This document shows, piece by piece, positions 53,781-62,996 of a stretch of 64,000 nucleotides of DNA (within the stretch, counting starts at the first letter, position 1; the number at the start of each line of letters is the position of its first letter). The position numbers and the translations under genes were made by a program. The notes under the pieces were generated by a model, which saw nothing but the letters and a program-made list of their open reading frames with translations, was not told the DNA's origin and made no database searches. Source of the stretch: an uncultured Pelagibacteraceae bacterium (GTDB lineage: Bacteria > Pseudomonadota > Alphaproteobacteria > Pelagibacterales > Pelagibacteraceae); NCBI GenBank assembly GCA_902619925.1, contig CACNFY010000001.1:124001-188000 (forward strand). Direction: 5' to 3'.

Positions 53781-54444
53781 AATAATTTTTTTTTAGTTTT
53801 TTTTTTAGAAAAATACTATGTTGTTCTTTTTCGAGATCAGACGGTAAAATAATTTTTTTTGAATATTTTATTTTGCTTTGACTTAAAAAGTTTTCTTGGA
53901 TATTTTGACTTTCAACAAATTTAAGAGATGGTTCTTTTTGACCAAGAAGATTTACATAAACTTTAGATAATAATTCACAGTCCATTATTGCATTATGTTT
54001 CTGTCTACTTGAATTATCTATACGAAATCTTTTACATAATGCATCTAAACTAATACTAGAACCTGGATATTTATCTCGTGCAATATCTAAAGTATCAATT
54101 ACATTATTTTTTTTAATTTGATCTAAGCCTATAATTTTTAATTCATTATTTAAATGTGAAAGATCAAATTCTGCATTATGAATGACTATTTTTTTATCTC
54201 CTATAAAATTTAGAAAATCTTTAGCTATTTCTTTAAATTTTTTTTGATTTGATAAAAATTCATCACTATAACCATGAACTTTAAATGCACTTTCTGAAAC
54301 TTTTCGTTCTGGGTTTAGATAGCAGTGAAATTTTTTTCCAGTTGGAACTAAATCATCTAACTCTAAACATCCAATCTCAACTATTCTATGACCATCTTTC
54401 ACTGACAAACCTGTTGTTTCTGTGTCTAGAATAATTTCAATCAT
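53773..54444 (-). CDS. dnaQ: DNA polymerase III epsilon subunit
   Basis: This is the 3'-5' proofreading exonuclease of the replicative polymerase. The 223-residue protein has Exo I IILDTETTGLS (D7, E9), KVHGYSDEFL, Exo II VIHNAEFDLSHLNNEL and Exo III KQHNAIMDCELLSKVYVNLL. The C-terminal tail (about 175-223) is short and basic, with the polymerase-binding segment divergent. It overlaps coaE by 8 bases in the origin-proximal minus-strand operon. Confidence 0.95.
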   Translation of the reverse strand: MIEIILDTETTGLSVKDGHRIVEIGCLELDDLVPTGKKFHCYLNPERKVSESAFKVHGYSDEFLSNQKKFKEIAKDFLNFIGDKKIVIHNAEFDLSHLNNELKIIGLDQIKKNNVIDTLDIARDKYPGSSISLDALCKRFRIDNSSRQKHNAIMDCELLSKVYVNLLGQKEPSLKFVESQNIQENFLSQSKIKYSKKIILPSDLEKEQHSIFLKKKLKKNYFN

Positions 54445-55009
54445 TATTGAATTTTTTTTTAATTTTATTTATTTGTTTAATAATTTCCCTTTTTTTAAAA
54501 TTATTTTTTATAATTATATCGCTAGCTTTTTTTTTTGTAATTAAAGGTAATTGGTTTTTTTTCATAATTTTGTAGATTTTGTTATTAAAACCTGGTCTTT
54601 TTATCAATTTTTTTCTTATTTTACTATATTTAGCATCAATAAATACTAAATATAATTTTTTTTTCAAAATTTTATTTTCCATTAGTAGTGGAATATCAAG
54701 AACAACACTTTTATTTTTATTTTTTTTTAAAAAACTTTTCAAATTTTTAGTAACAAATGGATGGACAATTTTTCCTAATTTATTTATGTTGTTTTTCTTA
54801 TCTAAAATAATTTTAATTATTTGAATTTTATCTATTGGGTATTTTGTTATGTGATTTGGAAATTTTCTATTTAGTTTTTTGAAGCATTTTTTTTCATATT
54901 TATAAATTTTTTTAACTTCTTCATCTGCATTAAAGACTGGAAGACCAAATAGCTTTGCTACAAAACTTTTACCAGAACCTATATCACCTAATATACCAAT
55001 TCTTTTCAT
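54437..55009 (-). CDS. coaE: Dephospho-CoA kinase
   Basis: CoaE phosphorylates dephospho-CoA, the last step of coenzyme A synthesis. The 190-residue P-loop kinase has RIGILGDIGSGKSFVAKLFG (P-loop 8-15), VFNADEEVKKIYK, VLDIPLLMENKI and the C-terminal KASDIIIKN. It is extremely lysine-rich, and its coding strand is more AT-rich than neighbours. The ATG overlaps the aroE stop (ATGA). Confidence 0.94.
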   Translation of the reverse strand: MKRIGILGDIGSGKSFVAKLFGLPVFNADEEVKKIYKYEKKCFKKLNRKFPNHITKYPIDKIQIIKIILDKKNNINKLGKIVHPFVTKNLKSFLKKNKNKSVVLDIPLLMENKILKKKLYLVFIDAKYSKIRKKLIKRPGFNNKIYKIMKKNQLPLITKKKASDIIIKNNFKKREIIKQINKIKKKFNND

Positions 55010-55797
55010 TTTATTAAATTTATTACTTCATCATTTATGTCAGGCATCTTCTTGTGCCAAAGTGTAAATGCTTGATGAGCTTGATAGATAAACATCATTT
55101 TACCATTTTCGGTTTTATGAAAATTCCTTTTTGCATCTTTTAAAAAGTTGGTTTGAATTGGATTATATATTACATCATAAAAAAATTTATTATCTCCAAG
55201 ATCTTCAAATCTTAAATCTATTTTGTCATTTTTACTAAGTCCTAAGCTTGTAGCATTAATGATCATATCAAAATTTAACTGGGATCCCCATTTTTTAACT
55301 TCTATATTTTTAAATCTTTCCCCTAAAATCTTAGCTTTTTCAAAAGTTCTATTCATTATTGTTATTTTACTTACTTTTGATTTTTCCAATGCATAAACTA
55401 TAGATGGCACAACACCTCCTGCCCCTAAAATTAAAATATTTTTTTGTGAGAGATCATATTTTGTATGTCTCATAGCAAGTTCAAATCCAGCAATGTCTGT
55501 GTTGTGACCTATTATTTTACCTTGATCTTTTAATAGAGTGTTAACAGATCTTGTGACTTTAGCCTCAGGACTTAACTCGTCAAGAAAATTTATAATTTCA
55601 TTTTTAAATGGGACCGTAACATTAGCACCTTCAATTTCTCCTTTTCTTAAACTATTTATAAGATTCACTAAGTCGGAGACTTGGGCCAATTTTGTGTGGT
55701 ATTCCGCGTTTATATTGTTAACTTTGAACCAGTAATTGTGGAGTTTTGGAGATAAAGAGTGATCGATAGGGTTGCCTATAACTATGAATTTTTTCAT
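55006..55797 (-). CDS. aroE: Shikimate dehydrogenase
   Basis: AroE reduces 3-dehydroshikimate with NADPH in aromatic amino acid synthesis. The 263-residue protein has the substrate site NPIDHSLSPKLHN, the catalytic K65 in ANVTVPFKNE and D101 in GHNTDIAGFE, the NADP loop ILGAGGVVPSIVYAL and MNRTFEKA, and the final YQAHQAFTLW. It is preceded by a 52-residue membrane-protein gene with which it overlaps (ATGA). Confidence 0.96.
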   Translation of the reverse strand: MKKFIVIGNPIDHSLSPKLHNYWFKVNNINAEYHTKLAQVSDLVNLINSLRKGEIEGANVTVPFKNEIINFLDELSPEAKVTRSVNTLLKDQGKIIGHNTDIAGFELAMRHTKYDLSQKNILILGAGGVVPSIVYALEKSKVSKITIMNRTFEKAKILGERFKNIEVKKWGSQLNFDMIINATSLGLSKNDKIDLRFEDLGDNKFFYDVIYNPIQTNFLKDAKRNFHKTENGKMMFIYQAHQAFTLWHKKMPDINDEVINLIK

Positions 55798-55952
55798 TTG
55801 GTTAGTTTTATTTTATTTTTCAATTTATGTATCGCAAATAAAGCTATTCCACTTAAAACAGCAAATAACTCAAGTGCATGTCCCGAGTCTCCTAATAAAT
55901 TATTAACAAAAGCAAATATTATGCAAGTAACGAACCATATTAAAATCATCAT
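55794..55952 (-). CDS. Small membrane protein, 52 residues, between maf and aroE
   Basis: This short frame starts at ATG 55952 (a second ATG follows at once) and codes for MMILIWFVTCIIFAFVNNLL, then GDSGHALELFAVLSGIALF and a basic tail IHKLKNKIKLTK. Two membrane helices with positive charges at the end make it a plausible small inner-membrane protein. Both ends overlap neighbours in ATGA (maf stop, aroE start), strong evidence for translation within the operon. No family recognised. Confidence 0.65.
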   Translation of the reverse strand: MMILIWFVTCIIFAFVNNLLGDSGHALELFAVLSGIALFAIHKLKNKIKLTK

Positions 55953-56530
55953 AAATTTTTTAGATACTCTTTAATTTTTTTTATTGGTAAACCCATTATA
56001 GTATTCTTGTCTCCATTAATTTCATCGAAAAGATTTTTTCCTTCGCCTTCAATTTGATAGACGTTATATGAATATAATTTTTCATCGCTAATTTTAGATA
56101 AATAAATCTCTAATTCTGATTTTTTAAAATTTTTCATTTTAAGTCTTGCTTTATCCGTATAATTCCAGATCATCGATCCATTTTTTGATACACAAACAGA
56201 ACTAATTAGATAGTGCTCTTTACCATTTAATTTTTCTAAAATTTTCATTGCTTCATTCCTGTCTGTTGGTTTTGATATAACTTCATTTTCCAAGTCTATT
56301 ATGCTATCTGCGCCTATAACGATTCTACCTTCATTTTGTTGGCTTACTTTGTTGGCTTTTAGTTCAGCAAGGTTCTTGCTTACTATTTCTGGGGTAGCTC
56401 CCTCGTTAACAAGGCTTTCTTTAACCGGTTCTTCATCAATATTTGAGGGAACAACCTCACAATTTAATCCATTTTTCTCAAGAATTTCTAGTCTTACTTT
56501 ACTTTTCGAGGCCAGAATTAAATTAAACAT
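55949..56530 (-). CDS. maf: Maf-type nucleotide pyrophosphatase
   Basis: Maf proteins hydrolyse non-canonical or excess nucleoside triphosphates. The 193-residue protein has LILASKSKVRLEILEKNGL with the SKSKVR substrate loop, VPSNIDEEPVKESL, VIGADSIIDLENEVISKP with the catalytic Asp, LEKLNGKEHYLISSVCV and YQIEGEGKNLFDEINGD with GLPI. Length is typical. It overlaps ppsR by 8 bases. Confidence 0.95.
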   Translation of the reverse strand: MFNLILASKSKVRLEILEKNGLNCEVVPSNIDEEPVKESLVNEGATPEIVSKNLAELKANKVSQQNEGRIVIGADSIIDLENEVISKPTDRNEAMKILEKLNGKEHYLISSVCVSKNGSMIWNYTDKARLKMKNFKKSELEIYLSKISDEKLYSYNVYQIEGEGKNLFDEINGDKNTIMGLPIKKIKEYLKNL

Positions 56531-57347
56531 TTTTTTTACTTATTTCGTAAATTTTAATTATGGATGCAGCGGTTTCTTCTACTGACTTTCTAGTGACGTC
56601 AATAACAGGCCATTTATATTTTTTAAAAGTTTTTCGTGCCTCTTGTACTTCCTCTGAAATTTTTTTAAGGTTAGTGTAACTCGATTTTTCGTTCTCTCTA
56701 AGAGTTCTTAATCTATTTTTCCTAAGATCTATTAATCTTTCAGGATCAGTAGTTAAACCTACTATACAAATATTTCTTTCATTTTTTTTAATGTTTTCTG
56801 GTACAGAGTTTTTGTCAATCAAAGGAATATTTGATGTTTTAAATCCCCTGTTGGCTAAGTAAATTGATGTTGGAGTTTTGCTTGTTCTACTAACTCCCAA
56901 TATAATTATATCTGAATTTTCTATATCTTTCAGGTTTTTTCCGTCATCGTGTGTCATGGTAAACTGTATTGCTTCGACTCTTTCATAATATTCATCATTT
57001 AGCTTGTGTTGCCTACTAGGAATATTTAGGGCATCTTGTTTTAATATATTAGAAAAATTTTTTATTAACTCACCTAGAACACCAAAACAAGGTATATTAT
57101 TTTTATCTGCTTCTTTAATTAGGTGACTAGTCAAATCCGAATCAACTAACGTGTAAAGTATTAATGAATTTTTGTTTTTAGATGAATTTTTTATAATCTC
57201 GTTAATCTGATTTTTTGTTCTAGTAAATGAAAATTGATATTTTTTGTATTTAAAAGCCGAGAATTGAGCTTTAAGAGCGGTGAATATTCTTTCTATGGTT
57301 TCACCTGTAGAGTCCGAGACCAAGTATATCTGATGTGTAATTTTCAT
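56523..57347 (-). CDS. ppsR: PEP synthase / pyruvate phosphate dikinase regulatory kinase-phosphorylase
   Basis: This 274-residue DUF299-type protein phosphorylates PEP synthase or PPDK with ADP and reverses it by phosphorolysis. The start is YLVSDSTGETIERIFTAL; the P-loop-like site GVSRTSKTPT at 151-160 is followed by YLANRGFKTSNIPL, IVGLTTDPERLIDLRKNRLR and the end ARKTFKKYKWPVIDVTRKSVE. In alphaproteobacteria this gene marks one side of the replication origin; here it faces hemE across 287 bases. Confidence 0.93.
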   Translation of the reverse strand: MKITHQIYLVSDSTGETIERIFTALKAQFSAFKYKKYQFSFTRTKNQINEIIKNSSKNKNSLILYTLVDSDLTSHLIKEADKNNIPCFGVLGELIKNFSNILKQDALNIPSRQHKLNDEYYERVEAIQFTMTHDDGKNLKDIENSDIIILGVSRTSKTPTSIYLANRGFKTSNIPLIDKNSVPENIKKNERNICIVGLTTDPERLIDLRKNRLRTLRENEKSSYTNLKKISEEVQEARKTFKKYKWPVIDVTRKSVEETAASIIKIYEISKKNV

Positions 57348-57634
57348 GTATAACTCTGTTTAAAAGAACTGCTATTTTATTAACAAAAATTAAATTTGCC
57401 AATGTTTCATATGTTGTCAAAAATTCACACAGCTTATCAATGTTTTAAATCCTGTTAAAAATTATTTACATGAATGTTTACAAAATAGTTAATAAGTGAG
57501 CAACCCTTTAATTAATAGGGTTTTTTCTAATCATTTAGATGTTTAAAAAAAGTTAAAATCTTGTTAATTTCAATTAATTATCTTAATTCACAGGCTATAC
57601 TACTAATAATACTTTAAATATATGATTATATATT
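57348..57634. other. Probable chromosomal replication origin (oriC)
   Basis: This is the longest gap in the window, very AT-rich, between ppsR (minus) and hemE (plus). In Caulobacter and Rickettsia oriC lies at hemE with the same gene set on the other side (ppsR-like gene, maf, aroE, coaE, dnaQ). Sequence elements seen: a DnaA-box-like TTATTTACA at 57462-57470 (two changes from the E. coli consensus), AATTCACA at 57422-57429 and 57585-57592, one CtrA-type TTAA-N7-TTAA at 57553-57567, and a hairpin at 57502-57522. No perfect DnaA box is present. Confidence 0.6.
57502..57526 (+). terminator. Short hairpin with T-tract inside the ppsR-hemE gap
   Basis: AACCCT (57502-57507), a 9-base AT loop and AGGGTT (57517-57522) are followed by TTTT on the plus strand. 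The form is that of a weak rho-independent terminator ahead of hemE. No plus-strand gene ends just upstream. It may insulate hemE from transcripts started in the gap or be part of the origin structure. Confidence 0.4.
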
Positions 57635-58633
57635 ATGAGCTTAATAGAAAAAGTTATTAATAAAAAAGAAACAAGTCAAACACCTATATGGTTAATGAGA
57701 CAAGCAGGAAGATATTTACCTGAATTTAAAAAAATAAGAGAGAAAAATCCAAATTTTATCAAACTATGTTTAAATGAAAATCTAGTTCAAGAAATAACCT
57801 TACAACCGCTAAAGAGATTCAATATTGATGCTGCAATTATTTTCTCAGATATATTAATGTTACCATATGGTATTGGGCAACACGTAGAATTTGAAAAAAA
57901 TTTTGGACCAAAACTTGGAGAATTAAAAGATGTAGATCTATCAAATATGAATGAAGACAAATTTGTTAAAAAATTGTCACCTGTCTATAATTCTTTTAAA
58001 ACACTATCAGGGCATCTTCAAAGTAAAAATAAAAGCTTAATAGGTTTTACAGGGGCTCCATGGACAATTTTAGTCTATATGTTAAATAAACAATCTCCTA
58101 AAAAGGAACTAGATAGTAATCTTAGGGATATAAGTGAAAATAAAAAAATTATTAAAGTTATAATTAAGTACCTTAAAATTCATATCAAAAATCAAATTAA
58201 AAACGGTGCAAATATAATACAAATATTTGATAGTTGGGCAGGATTAGTAGAAAATAAATATGTTGGGGAAATGATCTATGAACCCAATGCAGAATTGGTT
58301 GAATTTGTTAAATCTCTCAACGTTCCCGTAATTTGCTTTCCTAGAGATACAAATGATTACATTGAATTTGTTAATGAAGTCGACCCAAGTGTTATTAGCT
58401 TAGACTATAACGTAGATATTAAAAATATTGTTAAGAACATTAAAGTACCAACACAAGGTAATCTAGATCCTAACATATTATTAACTAATAAAGATAATAT
58501 TAAAAAACACACTTTAAACATTCTAGAAAATTTCAAATATCATCCTCATATATTTAACCTGGGTCACGGGGTCCTTCCACAAACAGACCCAATTATGGTA
58601 GATTATTTAGTAAATTTAGTGAAAGATTATTAA
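57635..58633 (+). CDS. hemE: Uroporphyrinogen decarboxylase
   Basis: HemE converts uroporphyrinogen III to coproporphyrinogen III. The 332-residue TIM barrel has PIWLMRQAGRYLPEFKKIRE at the start, AAIIFSDILMLPYGIG with the catalytic Asp, LIGFTGAPWTILVYML, IQIFDSWAGLV and the ending NLGHGVLPQTDP. It is the first gene right of the proposed origin, and the stop overlaps hemH by one base (TAATG). Confidence 0.97.
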   Translation: MSLIEKVINKKETSQTPIWLMRQAGRYLPEFKKIREKNPNFIKLCLNENLVQEITLQPLKRFNIDAAIIFSDILMLPYGIGQHVEFEKNFGPKLGELKDVDLSNMNEDKFVKKLSPVYNSFKTLSGHLQSKNKSLIGFTGAPWTILVYMLNKQSPKKELDSNLRDISENKKIIKVIIKYLKIHIKNQIKNGANIIQIFDSWAGLVENKYVGEMIYEPNAELVEFVKSLNVPVICFPRDTNDYIEFVNEVDPSVISLDYNVDIKNIVKNIKVPTQGNLDPNILLTNKDNIKKHTLNILENFKYHPHIFNLGHGVLPQTDPIMVDYLVNLVKDY

Positions 58634-59628
58634 TGGAAATAAATCATCCTGAAGTAAAATTTGGTAAAACCGGAGTACTGATAATTAATTTAGGCACACC
58701 GGACTCTACCAATTGGTTCGATATTAGAAAATATTTAAAAGAGTTTCTTTCTGATAGAAGGGTAATAGAGGTAAACCCATTTATCTGGCAGATTATTCTT
58801 AATGTTTTTATCTTAACTTTAAGACCATCTAAAACTTCAAAAGCCTATAAAAAAATTTGGATGAAGGATAAAAACATGTCACCATTAAGATATTATACTC
58901 AGATGCAGTCAAATAAGTTGAATAAAAGAATTGGAAACAAAAAATTAATAATAGACTACGCAATGAGATACGGACAGCCTAGTATAAAAAGTAAAATACT
59001 AAATTTAAAAGAGGAGGGTTGTGAAAATCTAATTATTTTACCTCTTTACCCACAATACGCAGCCGCAACCACAGCTACAGTATGTGACGAAGTTTATAGA
59101 TCATTATCTAAAATGAGATGGCAACCGAGTTTACAAATAATACCCCACTATGAATCGGAGCCCCTCTATATAAATGCTATTAGCAAATCTATAGAAAATA
59201 AAATAAATAAAATAAATTGGGAACCAGACTTAATAATGGCATCATATCATGGTATACCTAAAAAATATTTTGAAAAAGGAGACCCGTATCATTGTTATTG
59301 TCATAAAACGACAAGGTTAATTGCTGAGAAATTAAATTTAAAAATTCCTATAATGACAACTTTCCAATCTAGATTTGGTCCTCAAGAATGGTTACAGCCA
59401 TACACAGACAAAACATTAGAGAGCCTTCCTGGACAGGGAAAAAAAAATATTTTGGTGATATGTCCTGGATTTGCCGCAGACTGTGTTGAAACTTTAGAGG
59501 AAATATCTATGGAAGGGAAAGCAAGTTTTATTGATGGTGGTGGTGAAAATTTCGATTTTATACCCTGTTTAAATGATAGCGAAGAACATATTGATTTATT
59601 CTCTCATTTAGTAAAAAAATATATATAG
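58633..59628 (+). CDS. hemH: Ferrochelatase
   Basis: HemH inserts ferrous iron into protoporphyrin IX. The 331-residue protein has GVLIINLGTPDSTNWFDIRK, FLSDRRVIEVNP, YAMRYGQPSI, ILPLYPQYAAATTATVCDEV, the catalytic His in MASYHGIPKKYFEKGDPY and CPGFAADCVETLEEIS. It is translationally coupled to hemE, and hemJ follows three bases later. Confidence 0.97.
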   Translation: MEINHPEVKFGKTGVLIINLGTPDSTNWFDIRKYLKEFLSDRRVIEVNPFIWQIILNVFILTLRPSKTSKAYKKIWMKDKNMSPLRYYTQMQSNKLNKRIGNKKLIIDYAMRYGQPSIKSKILNLKEEGCENLIILPLYPQYAAATTATVCDEVYRSLSKMRWQPSLQIIPHYESEPLYINAISKSIENKINKINWEPDLIMASYHGIPKKYFEKGDPYHCYCHKTTRLIAEKLNLKIPIMTTFQSRFGPQEWLQPYTDKTLESLPGQGKKNILVICPGFAADCVETLEEISMEGKASFIDGGGENFDFIPCLNDSEEHIDLFSHLVKKYI

Positions 59629-59631
59629 AAA

Positions 59632-60063
59632 ATGGATTCATATTTAATATATAAGTCACTACATTTAATAGCAGTCATTTCATGGATGGCTGGTCTTCTT
59701 TACCTTCCTAGAATATTTGTTTATCACTCAGAAAATAACAATACGAGTTTAATATCGGAAATTTTTAAAACTATGGAAAAAAAATTATATTTTTTCATAA
59801 TGTATCCAGCGATGATATTGTCATGGTTATTCGCTATTATTATGTTACATAACAATTCCTCGTTATTGTCTGAAGGGTGGATGCATATGAAATTACTCTT
59901 AGTGATCTTTTTAACAATATACCATTTCTATTTAGGTTCATGTCTTAAGCAATTTAAAAATGATACTAATTCTAAAAGTTCTAAATTTTTTAGGATAACT
60001 AATGAAATTCCAACAATATTACTTATTTTAATTGTTTTTTTAGCTATTTTAAAGCCGTTCTAG
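59632..60063 (+). CDS. hemJ: Protoporphyrinogen IX oxidase HemJ
   Basis: HemJ is the membrane-bound, oxygen-independent type of protoporphyrinogen oxidase common in alphaproteobacteria. The 143-residue protein has four helices and the family pattern: YLIYKSLHLIAVISWMAGLL with the essential His, YLPRIFVYHSE, MYPAMILSWLFAIIM, GWMHMKLLLVIFLTIYHFYL and RITNEIPTILLILIVFLAI. Together with hemE and hemH it forms a late heme operon. Confidence 0.95.
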   Translation: MDSYLIYKSLHLIAVISWMAGLLYLPRIFVYHSENNNTSLISEIFKTMEKKLYFFIMYPAMILSWLFAIIMLHNNSSLLSEGWMHMKLLLVIFLTIYHFYLGSCLKQFKNDTNSKSSKFFRITNEIPTILLILIVFLAILKPF

Positions 60064-60122
60064 ACTTGAAATTAAATTATCAACATATATATTAACATTG
60101 TCTAATAACAAATTCCCACAAT

Positions 60123-61394
60123 ATGAACATACAAGAACTAAAAAGCAAAACATCTGAAAATCTCATATCTGAGGCTGAAAAGCTAGGTATAGAAAACGCA
60201 AGCACCCTTAGAAGGCAGGAAATCTATTTTGCAATTTTAAAAAAATTAGCTGAAAAGGGCGAGGAGATCACAGGGGGTGGAGTACTACAATTACTTCAAG
60301 ATGGTTTTGGATTCCTTAGAGCAATGGAATCAAATTATCTTCCAGGAGCAGATGATATATATGTCAGTCCAAGTCAAATAAGAAGATTTGGACTAAGAAC
60401 AGGAGACACAGTAGAAGGTCCTATAAGAGCACCAAAAGAAGGAGAAAGATATTTCGCCTTGCTACAAGTAAACAAAATAAATTTTGGCGAGCCACAAAAT
60501 GTTAGACATAAGATAGCTTTTGATAACTTGACACCGTTATATCCAAATAAGCAATTAGTAATGGAGGTAGAGAGTACAAAAGTCGAGAGTAAACCGGATT
60601 TAACACCAAGATTGATAGATTTAGTAAGTCCAATTGGAAAAGGTCAAAGATCATTAATAATTTCTCCACCTAAGGCAGGTAAAACGATGATACTTCAAAG
60701 TATAGCAAATTCAATAACTGCCAACCATCCAGAATGTTATCTAATGGTTTTATTAATTGATGAAAGACCAGAGGAAGTAACAGATATGCAGAGAACAGTT
60801 AAAGGCGAGGTGATAAGCTCTACTTTTGACGAGCCAGCACAAAGGCATGTGGCGGTAGCAGAAATGGTTATCGAAAAGGCCAAAAGACTTACGGAGCACA
60901 AAAAAGATGTAGTAATACTTTTAGACTCAATTACCAGATTGGGAAGGGCTTACAACGCAGTTGTCCCAAGTTCAGGAAAGGTCCTAACAGGAGGTGTTGA
61001 TGCAAATGCATTACAAAGGCCAAAAAGATTTTTTGGAGCAGCTAGAAATATTGAGGAGGGTGGATCGCTAACAATAATTGCCACTGCTTTGATAGACACT
61101 GGAAGTAGAATGGATGAAGTTATCTTTGAGGAATTTAAAGGAACTGGTAATAGCGAGACGATTTTAGATAGAAAAATCTCCGAAAAAAGAATTTTTCCAG
61201 CAATGGATATTACTAAATCAGGAACCAGAAGAGAAGAGCTATTGTTCGAAAAAGCTGACCTCCAAAAAATGAATGTTTTGAGAAGAATAATTGCTCCTAT
61301 GGGGTCTATGGATGCAATTGATTTTATCAATTCTAAGCTTAAAAGCACAAAAAATAACGCTGAATTTTTCAATTCAATGAATAAACCTGTTTAA
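60123..61394 (+). CDS. rho: Transcription termination factor Rho
   Basis: Rho is the hexameric RNA helicase that ends transcripts. The 423-residue protein has the N-terminal helix-rich part, the RNA-binding cold-shock fold [15 protein letters not shown] with [15 protein letters not shown], Walker A SPPKAGKT at 181-188, Walker [17 protein letters not shown] and the Q-loop [20 protein letters not shown]. Codon use is less AT-biased than neighbours, fitting good expression. The place between hemJ and mnmE is conserved in alphaproteobacteria. Confidence 0.97.
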   Translation: MNIQELKSKTSENLISEAEKLGIENASTLRRQEIYFAILKKLAEKGEEITGGGVLQLLQDGFGFLRAMESNYLPGADDIYVSPSQIRRFGLRTGDTVEGPIRAPKEGERYFALLQVNKINFGEPQNVRHKIAFDNLTPLYPNKQLVMEVESTKVESKPDLTPRLIDLVSPIGKGQRSLIISPPKAGKTMILQSIANSITANHPECYLMVLLIDERPEEVTDMQRTVKGEVISSTFDEPAQRHVAVAEMVIEKAKRLTEHKKDVVILLDSITRLGRAYNAVVPSSGKVLTGGVDANALQRPKRFFGAARNIEEGGSLTIIATALIDTGSRMDEVIFEEFKGTGNSETILDRKISEKRIFPAMDITKSGTRREELLFEKADLQKMNVLRRIIAPMGSMDAIDFINSKLKSTKNNAEFFNSMNKPV

Positions 61395-61439
61395 AAAAAT
61401 TTTTGTATTAATTACAAATAAATAATAGTTTCGTTAATT

Positions 61440-62987
61440 ATGAATTTTGAAAAAGAGGTAAAAAAAATTCACGTAAATATTAAATCAAATCAATTAAATG
61501 ATGCGATGAGAAATTGTAATAAATTAATAAAATTATTTCCAAAAAACTCATATTTATTCAATTTAGGTGGTTTGATTTTACAAAATGGACTTAAAATTAA
61601 AAGCTCGATAGAATATTTCAAAAAATCGTTAGAATTCGATCCGAAGAATTCCGCAGCAAAAAATAATATCGCTAACTCTTACAAAGCAATTGGAAAGTTT
61701 GATCTAGCAGAAAATATATTTAAAGATTTATTAAGAAAAGATCCAAACAATTTAAAGTGTTTATACAATTATGGAAATTTAAAACAACAAATAGGAGACA
61801 ACAAAAGTGCAATTAATTTTTATGAAAAAGCGTTAAAAATAGAACCAAAAAATATTCGAGTTCTATTTACAATTGCACACTGTTATCAGAGTTTGGGTAA
61901 TTTTGATAAAGCTAAGCAACAGCTAAGTAAAGTACTTGAAATCGATGACCAAAATACAACTGCGCATAGAGGCATAAGTTCTATGACCGTTTATGTTCCA
62001 GATCATAAACATCTAAAAGAAATGATCGATGTGTCTAGAAATGAAATTTTGAAAGATACACAAAAAATTGATTTATTTTTTGCCTTAGGAAAAGCTTATG
62101 AGGATATAGGTGATTATGAAAAAGCATTTAATAACATTTCAAAAGCAAATGAAATAAAAAGGGACTCTCTAAGTTTTAATATTAAAAATGAAGAAGGGAA
62201 TATTGATAGAATTATTAATCATTTCGATAAATTCGATCTAAGTAAAAATTTACAATCAAAAAATAACAAAAAAATTATATTTATTTGTGGAATGCCCAGA
62301 TCTGGTACAACCTTGATCGAGCAAATTATTGCAGCTCACAAAGATGTTGCTGGAGCAGGTGAACTTGAATATTTAAGAAGAGTTGTACATAACAATCTCT
62401 TTGAAAATGGAAAATTAAGTAAAAAAAAAATACAAGAGGAAATTCATATGGATAGCACAAAATTATCTGAAGATTATTATGAGTATTTAAAATTTCATAA
62501 TTATAAAGAAGATGTTATAACCGATAAAGCACCAATGAATTTTATGTGGTTAGGTGCAATAAAACTATTTTTTCCGAATTCAAAAATAATTCACTGCACT
62601 AGAAACCCCAAAGATATTTGTTTATCGGTTTATAAAAATATTTTTTCCTCCTCCATAATGGATTGGTCATATTCTCAAGAAGATATCGCAAAATATTACA
62701 ACTTATACAAAAAACTTATGAAGTTTTGGTTAAGTAAATTTGCAGACTCTATATATGAAATAAATTATGAAAAACTTATCAAAGATAAAGACAATAAAAT
62801 AAAAGAAATTTTAAAATTTTGTGAGTTAGAATTAGATAACAATTGTTTTAATCACCATCAACACTCAAATACTCCTATAAAAACTGTAAGTATTACACAA
62901 GCTAGGAGTCCAATATATTCGACCTCAATAAATAAAAATCAATTTTACGAAAAGAATTTAAATAAAATGTTTAGTTTGTTAGAATAA
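61440..62987 (+). CDS. TPR repeat protein fused to a sulfotransferase domain
   Basis: This 515-residue protein has about five TPR repeats in residues 1-235 (for example YFKKSLEFDPKNSAAKNNIA and FYEKALKIEPKNIRVLFTIA), then a sulfotransferase domain: the 5'-phosphosulfate loop FICGMPRSGTTLIEQIIAAH (GMPRSGTT at 284-291), TDKAPMNFMWLGAIKLFFPN, and the 3'-phosphate motif IIHCTRNPKDICLSVYKN. No signal peptide is seen. The TPR part may bind the protein to be sulfated, as in tyrosylprotein-type enzymes; the target is unknown. It lies between rho and mnmE. Confidence 0.92.
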   Translation: MNFEKEVKKIHVNIKSNQLNDAMRNCNKLIKLFPKNSYLFNLGGLILQNGLKIKSSIEYFKKSLEFDPKNSAAKNNIANSYKAIGKFDLAENIFKDLLRKDPNNLKCLYNYGNLKQQIGDNKSAINFYEKALKIEPKNIRVLFTIAHCYQSLGNFDKAKQQLSKVLEIDDQNTTAHRGISSMTVYVPDHKHLKEMIDVSRNEILKDTQKIDLFFALGKAYEDIGDYEKAFNNISKANEIKRDSLSFNIKNEEGNIDRIINHFDKFDLSKNLQSKNNKKIIFICGMPRSGTTLIEQIIAAHKDVAGAGELEYLRRVVHNNLFENGKLSKKKIQEEIHMDSTKLSEDYYEYLKFHNYKEDVITDKAPMNFMWLGAIKLFFPNSKIIHCTRNPKDICLSVYKNIFSSSIMDWSYSQEDIAKYYNLYKKLMKFWLSKFADSIYEINYEKLIKDKDNKIKEILKFCELELDNNCFNHHQHSNTPIKTVSITQARSPIYSTSINKNQFYEKNLNKMFSLLE

Positions 62988-62996
62988 TGTTTGCAA

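Noticed and set aside
57462..57470. TTATTTACA as a firm DnaA box
   Set aside because: It differs from the consensus at two positions, and such 9-mers are expected by chance in AT-rich DNA; kept only as a candidate element.
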